Positions 37,081 through 50,027 of a stretch of 64,000 nt of DNA are shown one piece after another. The notes under the pieces were generated by a model. That model worked only from the letters and a program-made list of their open reading frames with translations. It was not told the origin of the DNA and made no database searches. The stretch's first letter is position 1. Every line of letters begins with the position of its first letter. Source of the DNA: CAVQAH01 sp963784195 (GTDB lineage Bacteria > Acidobacteriota > Vicinamibacteria > Vicinamibacterales > 2-12-FULL-66-21); assembly GCA_963784195.1 (NCBI GenBank), contig CAWARA010000020.1:558001-622000 (forward strand). The letters are read 5' to 3'. Position numbers and translations under genes: made by a program.

Positions 37081-37104
37081 GTCCGGCTAAAGCCGGACTC
37101 TACG
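37081..37104. repeat. palindromic repeat with CTAAAG core
   Basis: gtccggctaaagccggac followed by tctacg, just beyond the 3' end of 23S rRNA. Same dispersed family as 36951-36972 but with different, compensating arms. Confidence 0.62.
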
Positions 37105-37114
37105 ATAAGAGATT

Positions 37115-40105
<2,991 letters not shown>

Positions 40106-40143
40106 ATAGAAACTCGAAACTTACGCTCGCCGTTGCCCGTAGA

Positions 40144-40199
40144 CCGTGGCCCGTTGTCCGTTGGATAACGGACTACGAGCTACGAATCACGAACCACGG
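40144..40199. repeat. ccgtgg...ccacgg hairpin repeat
   Basis: Outer arms ccgtgg/ccacgg enclose a perfect inner hairpin gtccgtt-ggat-aacggac and an acgaatcacgaacc stretch. It belongs to the same loose family as 6621-6700 and 44609-44709 and lies between 23S and tRNA-Ala. Confidence 0.6.
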
Positions 40200-40290
40200 C
40201 ATGCGTCAGTTCCTTGCACACTGCATGTGTGTTGGTCCGCGTCCACCCGCTTGGCGCGAGCTTCGGCAAGACCTTTGTGGTCGGAAAAAA

Positions 40291-40323
40291 CTACCGTTTG
40301 CAGGATATTCAGTTGTAAAGAGC
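40291..40323 (-). promoter_or_regulatory. boxA-like site and 5' half of 23S processing stem
   Basis: On the minus strand the sequence begins gctctttacaact, a close match to antitermination boxA (tgctctttaacaa), at 40311-40323. It runs into 40291-40312, which pairs perfectly over 22 bp with 37013-37034 around 23S. Confidence 0.7.
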
Positions 40324-40370
40324 GACGAACTTACTTTGACCGCCGGTGTTACGTCGCGGCCAATTTGATA

Positions 40371-40443
40371 TGGAGAATACCGGGCTCGAACCGGTGACCT
40401 CCTGGTTGCAAACCAGGCGCTCTCCCAGCTGAGCTAATTCCCC
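40371..40443 (-). tRNA. tRNA-Ala (anticodon TGC)
   Basis: 73 nt cloverleaf on the minus strand, ggggaat...attctcc acceptor stem with the G3-U70 pair that identifies tRNA-Ala. Anticodon TGC in ctggtttgcaaccag; T-loop ggttcgagccc. CCA is not encoded. Located in the 16S-23S spacer. Confidence 0.96.
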
Positions 40444-40696
40444 GAAAATTCAGTTGCGGTGCTTGAGTTCGTGCGAGATGAAGAGAGGTAAGACCGGGCA
40501 GGTGTTACGACGACTTCATCACGCGCTAGGCACTACGCAATAACCACACTCCTTGTAGCTACCGGTGTGGTGTCCGCCTCCGCTGCCCGTGGCAGCTACG
40601 GCGAGACAGCCTTCGCCGGTTCACTGTCTATGTTACCGACTCGGCCTGCCTGGCCGTAGCCTCGCTGTCCAGCGAAGTGTCGGCGAGGCGAAGGCT

Positions 40697-40772
<76 letters not shown>

Positions 40773-40821
40773 AAACCTACTCTCGAGCCTACCGCATCTG
40801 TCAAAGAACCGGTCGAACCGA

Positions 40822-40847
40822 TTCTTTCAAAACTAGATAGAACGTGC
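40822..40847 (-). other. 16S processing stem, 3' half
   Basis: ttctttcaaaactagata and following bases are the reverse complement of 42782-42807 at 25 of 26 positions. They form the stem flanking 16S for RNase III cleavage. Confidence 0.8.
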
Positions 40848-40870
40848 GTCGCACCATCCGTGTCCGTGAC

Positions 40871-40951
40871 GCGCGGCTGAAGCCGCGCGCTCGGGATACC
40901 GATCGATCTTTTCAAGATATCGACCCAGGAGCGCGCGGCTTTAGCCGCGCG
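40871..40951. repeat. head-to-head pair of palindromic repeats
   Basis: gcgcggctgaagccgcgc at 40871-40888 and gcgcgcggctttagccgcgcg at 40931-40951. The second is the inverted counterpart of the first, including the ctc tail on the inner side, so the two make a BIME-like paired unit between tRNA-Ile and 16S. Same family as 37081-37104. Confidence 0.65.
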
Positions 40952-40974
40952 GGATCCGAAGAATCGACCATCTC

Positions 40975-42531
<1,557 letters not shown>

Positions 42532-42641
42532 AAGTGGTCGCTCCGCCTTCGCGCCTGACGGCGCTTCGGCGAAGCCAACTCGTTTAACGCGAGCGCCTGT
42601 TGATTGGCTCTTGCGTTGTTCAGTTCTATGTCAAGTAGAGC

Positions 42642-42767
42642 CCGGTCAAAACCGGACCCTTGAGATGGTTCGCGACCCCGCCCGGAAGCCGAACTGAGGC
42701 CCCCAGCCAGGGAATGCATCGCGCCACCCGCTGATACTCGACGGGTTGAGTCCGGCTTGAGGCCGGA
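42642..42767. repeat. two palindromic repeats in the rRNA leader
   Basis: ccggtcaaaaccgg at 42642-42655 (flanked by gtagag) and tccggcttgaggccgga at 42751-42767 (flanked by acgggt and acccgt). Both show paired arms that differ in sequence and a short A/T-containing loop; the first has the family's ctac tail on the complementary strand. Confidence 0.55.
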
Positions 42768-42781
42768 CCCGTAAAGTGCTT

Positions 42782-42809
42782 GCACGTTCTATCTAGTTTT
42801 CAAAGAACC
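42782..42809 (-). promoter_or_regulatory. boxA-like site and 5' half of 16S processing stem
   Basis: On the minus strand ggttctttgaaaactaga matches boxA-type antitermination signals and is the sequence well known from bacterial rRNA spacers. It overlaps the 26-bp stem with 40822-40847. Confidence 0.72.
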
Positions 42810-42916
42810 GGCGAGCCGCCCGCCCCCGAGCCTCAGACCCCTTGCTTGCGCTCAGGAAAGACCAGAAGACGAGCTCGTTCCCCATCAGGAATTATCGTCG
42901 TCAGGGGAACCTTTCA

Positions 42917-42945
42917 ATACTACAGAACCGTCACGACCCTGTCAA
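42917..42945 (-). promoter_or_regulatory. rRNA promoter P2 (proximal)
   Basis: TTGACA (42940-42945), 17-bp spacer, TAGTAT (42917-42922). Located about 390 bp upstream of 16S, directly before the boxA/processing region. Confidence 0.75.
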
Positions 42946-43150
42946 CCCTTCTTCACGCCGCCGTCGCATTTTCTCTGCGCTCGCGCGCACAGCCCGATCG
43001 GCGACACACCATCGCTCCCGATGCGGTCGCGTGGGCTCTTTCGAGGAAGGACGGACGAGCTTGCGGAGGAATTCAGCGACAAAAAAATTTGCTGCGGTCG
43101 TTCCGAAGCAAATCTTCCAGCCGCCAGGCCGGGTCACGCTCGGTCCACTC

Positions 43151-43179
43151 AATATAGTGAACGCCGCAGGGACTGTCAA
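43151..43179 (-). promoter_or_regulatory. rRNA promoter P1 (distal)
   Basis: TTGACA (43174-43179), 17-bp spacer, TATATT (43151-43156), a near-perfect sigma-70 promoter. The -35 hexamer overlaps the tyrS stop codon (43176-43178). Confidence 0.78.
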
Positions 43180-44591
43180 CCTTGGCCCGCGTCGTCCTGC
43201 ACTTCCGTCAGGCGATCGCCTTCGACGACGAAGACTCGCGCGCGCACCGCAAGGGCCGCTTCGCGCGCCCTGCTCAAGGCACTTTCGCGCGTCGCGTGCG
43301 TCACGTCCACCTGTCCCTTGTTCTGCATGATGATCCAGGCGTCGTCCTCGCCGCTGGCAACCGGGATCGTGCTGACGATCAGATCGCGCGGCGAGATCAC
43401 GACGACCCGGCAGACGCGTCGCCCCACCTGCAGGAGAAATGGCTCCTGACGATCGACGGCTGTGCGGACCTGCGTGAACTTCTCTCCGTCGATGCGAACG
43501 GCGCCCTGCTGGACTTTTCGCGTCGCATCGCTGCCCGATTGCGCCATGCCCGTCTCGAGGAGCAGGTGCTCGATGAGCGTTCCTGCCAGCATCGCGCGTT
43601 CTGGCGCGTCCACCGGCGCCTCGCGTTTCGTGAACCGGCGCTCGAACTCGTCGGCCGCCGCGGCCGCTGCCTCAGCGCTGTGAAAGCCCGTGACGATGCG
43701 CGTGGCGAGATCGATCTTGGCCTGCTTCGGGTGCAGCTCGCCTTTGCTGACCGCGGTTCGCCGCTCGAGCACTTGCTCCGCGGTCAGGTCCGTCAGCAGC
43801 TCGTAGTACCTCCACATCAAATCGTCGGAGATCGACATCAGCTTGCCGAACATCTCGGACGGAGGCTCCGTGACGCCGACGTAGTTGCCCGTGCTCTTGG
43901 ACATCTTCTCGACGCCGTCGAGGCCCTCGAGAAGCGGGGTCGTCATGACGATCTGCGGCTCGAGATCGAAGGCGGGCATGATGTCCCGGCCGACGTTCAG
44001 ATTGAACAGCTGGTCGGTGCCGCCGAGCTCGACGTCGGCGTTGAGGAAGACCGAATCGTATGCCTGCGCGAGCGGGTACAGGAACTCGTGGATGGCGATC
44101 GGCTGCCCCGACTCGTATCGCTTCTTGAAATCACGACGCTCGAGCATCTGCGCCACGTTGTAGCGCGCAGCGAGCTTCACCCACCCGGCGCTTCCAAGGG
44201 CCTCCAGCCACTCGCTGTTGATGCGCACCTTCGTCTTGGCCGGGTCCAGGATCTTGAAAATCTGCGTCTTGTACGTTTCGGCGTTCTGGTCGATTTCCTC
44301 GCGCGTGAGCGGTGGACGCGTCTTCGAGCGGCCGGTCGGATCTCCGATCAGCGCCGTGAATGCGCCGACCACATAGATGACCGTGTGCCCGAGATCCTGA
44401 AAATGCTTCATCTTCCGAATCAGCACGGTGTGGCCGAGATGCAGATCGGGGGCCGTTGGATCGAAGCCTACCTTTACGACGAGCGGCTGGCCGGTTTTCG
44501 CCGATCGTTCGAGTTTCGCTCGCAGGTCTGCCATGCGGACGATGTCGACGCAGCGTGACGTGAGCAGCGCGAGTTGTTCATCGATAGTCAT
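43176..44591 (-). CDS. tyrS: tyrosyl-tRNA synthetase with C-terminal DUF2188-like extension
   Basis: 471 residues. Class I aminoacyl-tRNA synthetase that charges tRNA-Tyr in the cytoplasm. HIGH-type motif HLGH in PDLHLGHTVLIRK and KMSKS-type motif KMSKST are intact, as are GGTDQLFNLNVGRD and the S4-like RNA-binding domain (about 345-405, including VQQGAVRIDGEK). Unusually, about 65 further residues follow: DDAWIIMQNKGQVDVTHATR and a helix SALSRAREAALAVRARVFVV, resembling the small DUF2188 fold (a W strand, then a helix, then VxVHxxDG-like ending). TyrS normally ends with S4. The gene is directly upstream of the rRNA operon on the same strand. Confidence 0.95.
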   Translation of the reverse strand: MTIDEQLALLTSRCVDIVRMADLRAKLERSAKTGQPLVVKVGFDPTAPDLHLGHTVLIRKMKHFQDLGHTVIYVVGAFTALIGDPTGRSKTRPPLTREEIDQNAETYKTQIFKILDPAKTKVRINSEWLEALGSAGWVKLAARYNVAQMLERRDFKKRYESGQPIAIHEFLYPLAQAYDSVFLNADVELGGTDQLFNLNVGRDIMPAFDLEPQIVMTTPLLEGLDGVEKMSKSTGNYVGVTEPPSEMFGKLMSISDDLMWRYYELLTDLTAEQVLERRTAVSKGELHPKQAKIDLATRIVTGFHSAEAAAAAADEFERRFTKREAPVDAPERAMLAGTLIEHLLLETGMAQSGSDATRKVQQGAVRIDGEKFTQVRTAVDRQEPFLLQVGRRVCRVVVISPRDLIVSTIPVASGEDDAWIIMQNKGQVDVTHATRESALSRAREAALAVRARVFVVEGDRLTEVQDDAGQG

Positions 44592-44608
44592 AGATCAATC
44601 GGATCTTT

Positions 44609-44709
44609 GCCGTGGTTCGTGGTTCGTGATCGTTAACTGACGGAGCTCGTAAACCGAAGGACTTGCTTGCCGATCAACGTTTGACGAGCAACGAACCGCG
44701 AACCACGGC
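44609..44709. repeat. 19-bp inverted repeat, ccgtggttcg family
   Basis: Arms gccgtggttcgtggttcgt (44609-44627) and acgaaccgcgaaccacggc (44691-44709) pair with one mismatch; a weaker inner pair gctcgt/acgagc lies in the 63-nt loop. It lies between divergent tyrS and the metallophosphoesterase gene and has no T-run. Confidence 0.68.
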
Positions 44710-44760
44710 ACGCCGTCTTCGGCCCAGTATACGGCGGAGCGCGATAACATATCGGTATCG

Positions 44761-45661
44761 ATGGGCGCCAGGCGGGGTGGATTCAATCGTCGAGATGCGC
44801 TGAAAGGCATGGCCCTGCTCGGGATTGGGGCGACCACGGGCGCGGCTGCGCACGGCTACATGTATGCGCGGCGGCACATCGAGGTCACACGCAGCGTGAT
44901 GCCCGTCTCGGGCCTGCCGCTGTCCCTCGCCGGCTTGCGCATCGGGTTCCTGTCCGATCTTCACCGCAGCAGCACGGTTCCACACGAGCTGGTTGAAGAC
45001 GCCGTTCGGCTGGTGCTTGCTGAAAAGCCTGACCTGATCGTGCTCGGCGGCGACTACGTGACCTGGGGCGAGCGGGGTTACGTCGAGCCTGCCGCCGAAG
45101 CGCTCGGGAAGCTGACGGCACCGCACGGCGTCTTCGCCGTGCTCGGGAATCATGACGACGATCGCGACATGCCGGCGGCTCTGATTGCCCGCGGCTTTAC
45201 CGTGCTCCGTGACCAGCGGACCCAGGTGACGATCCGTGGCGAGCGTGTCGACTTCGCCGGCATTCGTTTCTGGACGCGCCGGGTCGTCGAGATCGCTTCC
45301 GTGATCAAGGGCGCGTCGCCGAACGTGATCCTGTTGGCGCACAATCCACGGCGGTTCGAGGAAGCCGCAGCGTTGTCCGTACCGGTGGTTCTCAGCGGCC
45401 ACACGCACGGCGGTCAGATCGTGCTGCCGGGTGTCGGTCCGGTTGCCGGTCGAGATTTTCCGGTGTTGGCCGGCCAGCGCGCGGCGGGAGAACACCGCCA
45501 TCTTCGTCACGCGCGGCGTCGGCACGGTCTGGGTGCCGGTCCGGATCAACTGCCCGCCGGAAGTGGCTATTCTGACCTTGCGGCCGCACGTGCACGATGA
45601 GGCCATGACCGTCGACGCACCGCTCGAGATGATCTCGCCTAGTCAGCAGTTTCGGGCGTGA
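44761..45661 (+). pseudogene. Tat-exported calcineurin-like metallophosphoesterase, frameshifted
   Basis: N-terminal twin-arginine signal (NRRDALKGMALLGIGATTG). Metallophosphoesterase motifs are in order: SDLHRS, GGDYV, GNHDDDR and SGHTHGGQ, as in YkuE/YaeI-type enzymes that act on UDP-sugars, phospholipids or phosphodiesters. After VAGRDFPVLAG the frame moves one base: the conserved tail ENTAIFVTRGVGTVWVPVRI is in the other frame and ends at 45661. One extra C near 45475 (cagCgcg) explains it. Without the shift the protein ends with a basic nonsense tail but keeps all metal ligands. Confidence 0.85.
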
Positions 45662-45727
45662 TCGGGCATCAGGAGGGTCTCCGGACGCCGGCTTGGAGGT
45701 CGTCCGCAATCGACGGTTGCGGAGCGG

Positions 45728-47146
45728 GTGCTCGTCCTGCTCCTGGCAAGTGCGATCTTTACCGTTCACGCGCGCTGGATTTTCGCGCATTTCTCGAACG
45801 ATCCCTACCTCCTTGACAGCGGGTGGTTCGCGTATCTTTTCGAATCCAGGGATCCGCTGCTCCGCAATCCGTCGGTCATCAACGAGCTCAGTTACTACGC
45901 GCATCATCTGTCGCCCCACATCTTCCTGTTCGGGGCGCCTTTCCGGTCTCTGCAAGGATTCACGGGCGTCGAGATATTCGCCTACCACCAGGGGTTCTTC
46001 TTCGCGCTGGTCTTCGTCTCTCTCTACCTCATGGTCATGGGCGGCCGCCTGCGTCGCCGAGACCGAACTGCCGCCACGCTCACAGCCGTCCTGATCGGCG
46101 CGCTCAGCAATGTTCTCTTTCAAGCCGCGGCGTATCCTCATTTCGAGATCGCGATGTTCGCAGTGTCGTCGATGGCGCTGGCAGCATGGGTCAGCGAGTA
46201 TCGACGGCTCTTCCTGCTAGGCCTCGTCTGGCTCCCGCTGATCCGGGAGGACGGCGGCCTTTTCTCGGCGTTCGTCTGCATGGTGTGCATGGCGCTGGAG
46301 TATGGATCCGGCCGACGCGACCATTTGCGAAAACTTGCGATCCTTGCGGTCACAGGAGTGATCGCGAGCGGTGGCGCGTTTGCCATCAAGACGGTCTTCT
46401 TCCCCGGTTTCGATGCGTTCACCGGCAATTTCGCCGGGCGCTCATGGGAACATCTGTCAGCCGGCTTCATGGTCGCGCGGCTACGGGCGATGTTCGGCAA
46501 CGCGAACATCCTGCCGGTGCTGATCGGATCCGCCGTGCTTGCAACCCGCGATGTGAGATACGCCGCTGGGGTATTGCTGCTGTCGCCCTTGTATCTGGTC
46601 CATCTCATTTCGGTTCGCCCCGAGCACGGATCCTTTACGCTCTACTACGCGCTTCCCTGGCTGCTGGCGTGGGTGACGTGTTTGTGCGTGTTCGTAGAAC
46701 GATCCAAGACGTCCGCGTCATCTGGCGCCGAGGCACTGGCCGTGCTGGTCCTGTCCGTGACCATGACAGCCCCACTGCAGTCAGCGGTGGGTGTGGACGG
46801 CAACTCCTGGTACATGCCGAGATCGGCACTCGAGAGGCCCGTAGTGGACATTGGCGAAGTGCGGGCCTTCGCCTTGTGGATAAGAGCGAACTTCCCGACA
46901 GCGGTCAGCGATCGCGGAACGGGTCGAAAGTATTGCGCATCGGCGGGGATGGCTGCACTCATACCGGACAATCTGACGCCCGCGGAACTTCTGGATCCGC
47001 GTGGCAACCCGTCAGAGTGCCGTACGATTCTGCTGCTGCGCGATGAAATGTATTACGACGTGCTCAGCAAACGGGCCGCAGCCCACAAGTTCAAGGTCGT
47101 TGCGAAACGTCACAATGCCGAACTGTGGTTCAGGGACGCTGATTAG
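45728..47146 (+). CDS. polytopic membrane protein (DUF2079/GT-C-like)
   Basis: 472 residues from a GTG start, with about ten hydrophobic segments. The first extracytoplasmic loop after helix 1 (NDPYLLDSGWFAYLFESRDP, then YYAHHLSPHIF) resembles the DxG and HxSP loop of DUF2079 and GT-C-type glycosyltransferases, where acidic and His residues sit. A soluble C-terminal domain of about 100 residues faces the same side. It may transfer a lipid-linked sugar; donor and acceptor are unknown. The 3' end overlaps the convergent purN stop by four bases. Confidence 0.75.
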   Translation: MLVLLLASAIFTVHARWIFAHFSNDPYLLDSGWFAYLFESRDPLLRNPSVINELSYYAHHLSPHIFLFGAPFRSLQGFTGVEIFAYHQGFFFALVFVSLYLMVMGGRLRRRDRTAATLTAVLIGALSNVLFQAAAYPHFEIAMFAVSSMALAAWVSEYRRLFLLGLVWLPLIREDGGLFSAFVCMVCMALEYGSGRRDHLRKLAILAVTGVIASGGAFAIKTVFFPGFDAFTGNFAGRSWEHLSAGFMVARLRAMFGNANILPVLIGSAVLATRDVRYAAGVLLLSPLYLVHLISVRPEHGSFTLYYALPWLLAWVTCLCVFVERSKTSASSGAEALAVLVLSVTMTAPLQSAVGVDGNSWYMPRSALERPVVDIGEVRAFALWIRANFPTAVSDRGTGRKYCASAGMAALIPDNLTPAELLDPRGNPSECRTILLLRDEMYYDVLSKRAAAHKFKVVAKRHNAELWFRDAD

Positions 47147-47763
47147 TCGAAAGGATACCCCGCAGCAGAGACGAATCGCCGCCCGTCCAGGCGCCATCCT
47201 CCCGAGAGAACCTGCTTGACGGCTTCCGGATAGATGCGATGCTCCTCGATCAGGATGCGCGCCGACAACGTCTCGACGGTATCGTCGTCCCGCACGGGCA
47301 CCGACGCCTGAACGACGATCGGGCCGCCGTCGAGCTCGCCGGTCACGATGTGCACGGTCGCACCGCTCACCTTTACCCCATGCTGGAGTGCCTGGCGTTG
47401 CGCGTCCACGCCGGGAAACGAGGGTAACAAGGAAGGATGAATGTTCAGAATCGCGTTCGGGAAGGCGTCCAGAAGCGACCGTCCGATGAGGCGCATGAAG
47501 CCCGCGAGGCACACGAGCGAGACGCCACGTTCAAGAAGGGCGCTTGCCAGCGCGCCGTCGAAGGCCTCCCGCGTGGCGAACGCGCGGTGATCGATAATCA
47601 GCGTCTCGATTCCCGCCTGGTTGGCGCGCTCAAGGGCTTGCGCGTCTGCGCGGTTCGAGATCACTACGCCGATACGCACATCGAGCCGACGCTCCGAGAC
47701 GGCATCAACCAACGCCTGAAGATTCGTGCCACGGCCCGAGACCAGCACGCCAATCGTCTTCAC
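47143..47763 (-). CDS. purN: phosphoribosylglycinamide formyltransferase
   Basis: 206 residues. Converts GAR and 10-formyl-THF to FGAR, the third step of IMP synthesis. The PRPP-type phosphate loop GRGTNLQAL at the N-terminus and catalytic NIHPSLLPSFPG (Asn, His) with a later Asp in TGELDGGP are intact. Its start overlaps the purM stop by four bases (ATGA), so expression is coupled. Last gene of the minus-strand purine operon; it overlaps the opposing membrane-protein gene. Confidence 0.97.
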   Translation of the reverse strand: MKTIGVLVSGRGTNLQALVDAVSERRLDVRIGVVISNRADAQALERANQAGIETLIIDHRAFATREAFDGALASALLERGVSLVCLAGFMRLIGRSLLDAFPNAILNIHPSLLPSFPGVDAQRQALQHGVKVSGATVHIVTGELDGGPIVVQASVPVRDDDTVETLSARILIEEHRIYPEAVKQVLSGGWRLDGRRFVSAAGYPFD

Positions 47764-48785
47764 GCGTAGACGACGCCTTCACCGCCGGTGCGCACGTCAC
47801 CGATCATGACGGCGCCAGTTTCACCGGCGGCGGCAAGCGCCCGCCGGAGTTCCTCTTCGCGCCCGGCGTCACACGCGACGATCAGGCCGATTCCCATGTT
47901 GAACGTGCGCAGCATATCGGCGTCCGGAACCTGACCGGTCCTCTGCAGCCAATGGAAGATGGGCGGGACGTTCCAGCGCGAGCGGTCGATTCGCGCGTGG
48001 ATGCCGTCGCGGAGGATTCGCGGGAGATTGTCGGTAATCCCTCCGCCAGTGATGTGCGCCATACCCTTGATGAGACCGGACGACAGCAGAGGTCTGATCA
48101 CCGGCAGGTACGAGCGGTGTGGCGTCAGCAGGATGTCACCTATGCGGCCGCCCAGCTCGGGAACGATGCTGTCCGCGCGCAATCCGGCGATGTCGAACGC
48201 GATCCGCCGCGCGAGTGAATACCCGTTCGTGTGCAGCCCGCTGGACGGCAAGCCGACGAGCACGTCGCCGGCTGCGATCGTGCGTCCGTCGATCAGACGA
48301 TCGCGCGCCACCGCGCCGACGATGAAGCCCGCGACGTCATACTCGCCGTCCGCATAAAAACCGGGCATCTCCGCTGTTTCACCGCCCAACAGCGCGCACC
48401 CGTTTTCGCGGCAGGCAGCGGCCAGACCTTCGACGATTTGAACGGCAACGTCAGGATCGAGCCGCCCTGTCGCCAGGTAGTCCAGGAAGAACAGCGGCTC
48501 AGCGCCCTGCACCAGGATGTCGTTGACGCAGTGATTGACCAGATCGCGTCCGATGGTCCGGTGGCTGCCGGTCATGAACGCGACGCGCAGCTTGGTGCCG
48601 ACGCCGTCCGCACTCGCGACCAGCACAGCGTCGCGAACGCCGGCGGCAGACATGGCGAACAGGCCGCCGAACGACCCGATCTCGGACAAGACGCCGGGCG
48701 TGAACGTGCCGCGGGCCAGCGTGCGGATTCGCCGCACCACTTCGTTGCCGGCATCGATGTCGACACCGGACTGCTTGTATTCCAT
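47760..48785 (-). CDS. purM: phosphoribosylformylglycinamidine cyclo-ligase (AIR synthetase)
   Basis: 341 residues. Closes FGAM to AIR using ATP. Family features include the GVDIDAGNEVVRRI start, SADGVGTKLRVA, the ATP/substrate loop GGETAEMPGFY and GGGITDNLPR. Length is normal for PurM. It lies two bases after the HEAT-repeat gene and overlaps purN by four bases. The operon order purF-HEAT-purM-purN is unusual only for the inserted HEAT gene. Confidence 0.97.
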   Translation of the reverse strand: MEYKQSGVDIDAGNEVVRRIRTLARGTFTPGVLSEIGSFGGLFAMSAAGVRDAVLVASADGVGTKLRVAFMTGSHRTIGRDLVNHCVNDILVQGAEPLFFLDYLATGRLDPDVAVQIVEGLAAACRENGCALLGGETAEMPGFYADGEYDVAGFIVGAVARDRLIDGRTIAAGDVLVGLPSSGLHTNGYSLARRIAFDIAGLRADSIVPELGGRIGDILLTPHRSYLPVIRPLLSSGLIKGMAHITGGGITDNLPRILRDGIHARIDRSRWNVPPIFHWLQRTGQVPDADMLRTFNMGIGLIVACDAGREEELRRALAAAGETGAVMIGDVRTGGEGVVYA

Positions 48786-48787
48786 CC

Positions 48788-50005
48788 TCAGAATTCCAGC
48801 TTGAGCACCAGCGCCTCGGCCACCTTGCGTGCGGCGGAGCCTTGAGGAGCCTGCCAGTACGCACGCCGGACGGTCACGAAGAAACGCTCTTCCTCGAAAT
48901 CCTCTTCGAGCATGTCGAACGCCTCGCGGAGCAGTTCGATGGCCGGATCGATCATCCCGTCGCGCTCGAGCACCTTCAGGAGCACTGGTGTGTTGCGCAG
49001 CGCCACGGTCCCAACTGCGAGTGCGATCGCCGCCCTTGCGGGATCGCGCGTTGGCGCACCCAGCACGATCAGCTCCACGAGCGCCTGCTCGCGCCCTGAC
49101 TGAGCCAGCGCTTCCATCGCGTTCGCCGACGAGCGGAGCAAGTCCTGATAGCCAGTCGTGGCGATCGAGAACTGCAGCGACTTCGAGATGTACGCCTGAT
49201 GAGAGTCGCAGTTGATGCCGAGCAGGCAGATGGAAGCCGCAATCGAGGGCTGCGATTCTCGTGGCGCGCTCCGCTGAAGCTGCGCCAGCAGCGGCAATGA
49301 TGTCTTGTTGCCTATCTTCCCCAGCGCCAGCGCCGCGTCGTCCTGCAGCGGACCATCGGTCTTGGCCACTTCCGTGAGCGGCGCGAGCGCCTGCGTGCCG
49401 CGATAGTCGCCGAGCGCTTCGATCACGGCGCTGCGAAAGAACGCCTGGCCTTTCATGACCAGGCCGGCCATGGTTTCCTTCGCCTTGGGGTCGTCGCGGT
49501 AGGCAGCGATGGCCCGTGTCAACGCCGGTCTGACGAACTCGGATTCCTCGCGCGAGAGCGCGGCGATGAGCTTGGGGAGAACGGCCGGATCCTGGTTGTG
49601 CTCGAAGAAAGTGTAGGCAACGCTGCGAAGGCGATCGTTCGGATCGGGTAACACCTTCGCCATGACCTCGCGCGTCCGCGGATCGTTGAAACCCGAGAGC
49701 AGTACGAGCGCGCGAAACTTGACGTAGCCGTCGGCATGCTTCTCCACGGCCTGCAGGAGCGCGGGCACGGCGATCTCGGGAGCCGCACGGCGAACGGTGC
49801 GAGCGGCACGCATGCGTATCGGGAAATCGAGATTGCCGAACTCATCGATCGCAGCACGAACCTGCTCAGGCGTGGAGGGCGCCCCGGGGTCCGGCGGACG
49901 CTGGGCCGCCGTCGGGGCGGCAGCCTGATCGCGCGTTCCGCTGAGTGTCGCGGGCGCCCCCAGAATCAAGACTGAAACCAGCGAGACGGCGAGACAGCGC
50001 GTCAT
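48788..50005 (-). CDS. secreted HEAT-repeat protein inside the purine operon
   Basis: 405 residues from ATG 50005, chosen because a signal peptide (CLAVSLVSVLILGAPATL) follows. The body is a run of helical pairs of the HEAT/PBS-lyase type (IAVPALLQAVEKHADG, ALAPLTEVAKTDGPLQDDAA, ALGKIGNKTSLPLLAQL). Such repeats form protein-binding solenoids; no catalytic motif is seen. It begins 22 bp after the purF stop and ends two bases before purM. A periplasmic protein among cytoplasmic biosynthesis genes is unexpected. Confidence 0.85.
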   Translation of the reverse strand: MTRCLAVSLVSVLILGAPATLSGTRDQAAAPTAAQRPPDPGAPSTPEQVRAAIDEFGNLDFPIRMRAARTVRRAAPEIAVPALLQAVEKHADGYVKFRALVLLSGFNDPRTREVMAKVLPDPNDRLRSVAYTFFEHNQDPAVLPKLIAALSREESEFVRPALTRAIAAYRDDPKAKETMAGLVMKGQAFFRSAVIEALGDYRGTQALAPLTEVAKTDGPLQDDAALALGKIGNKTSLPLLAQLQRSAPRESQPSIAASICLLGINCDSHQAYISKSLQFSIATTGYQDLLRSSANAMEALAQSGREQALVELIVLGAPTRDPARAAIALAVGTVALRNTPVLLKVLERDGMIDPAIELLREAFDMLEEDFEEERFFVTVRRAYWQAPQGSAARKVAEALVLKLEF

Positions 50006-50027
50006 GAGTCGGGCGGAACCGAACGGC

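Larger units (their letters stand above)
36728..37114 (-). other. 23S-5S spacer
   Basis: No tRNA or protein gene is visible. It contains a perfect hairpin cgcgaagc-gtt-gcttcgcg (36870-36888), palindromic repeats at 36951-36972 and 37081-37104, and at 37013-37034 the right half of the 23S processing stem (complement of 40291-40312). Confidence 0.7.
42532..43175 (-). other. rRNA operon leader
   Basis: 644 bp between tyrS and 16S with no credible gene. It carries two promoters (42917-42945 and 43151-43179), a boxA-like site and the 16S processing stem (42782-42809), and two palindromic repeats (42642-42655 and 42751-42767). Confidence 0.75.
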
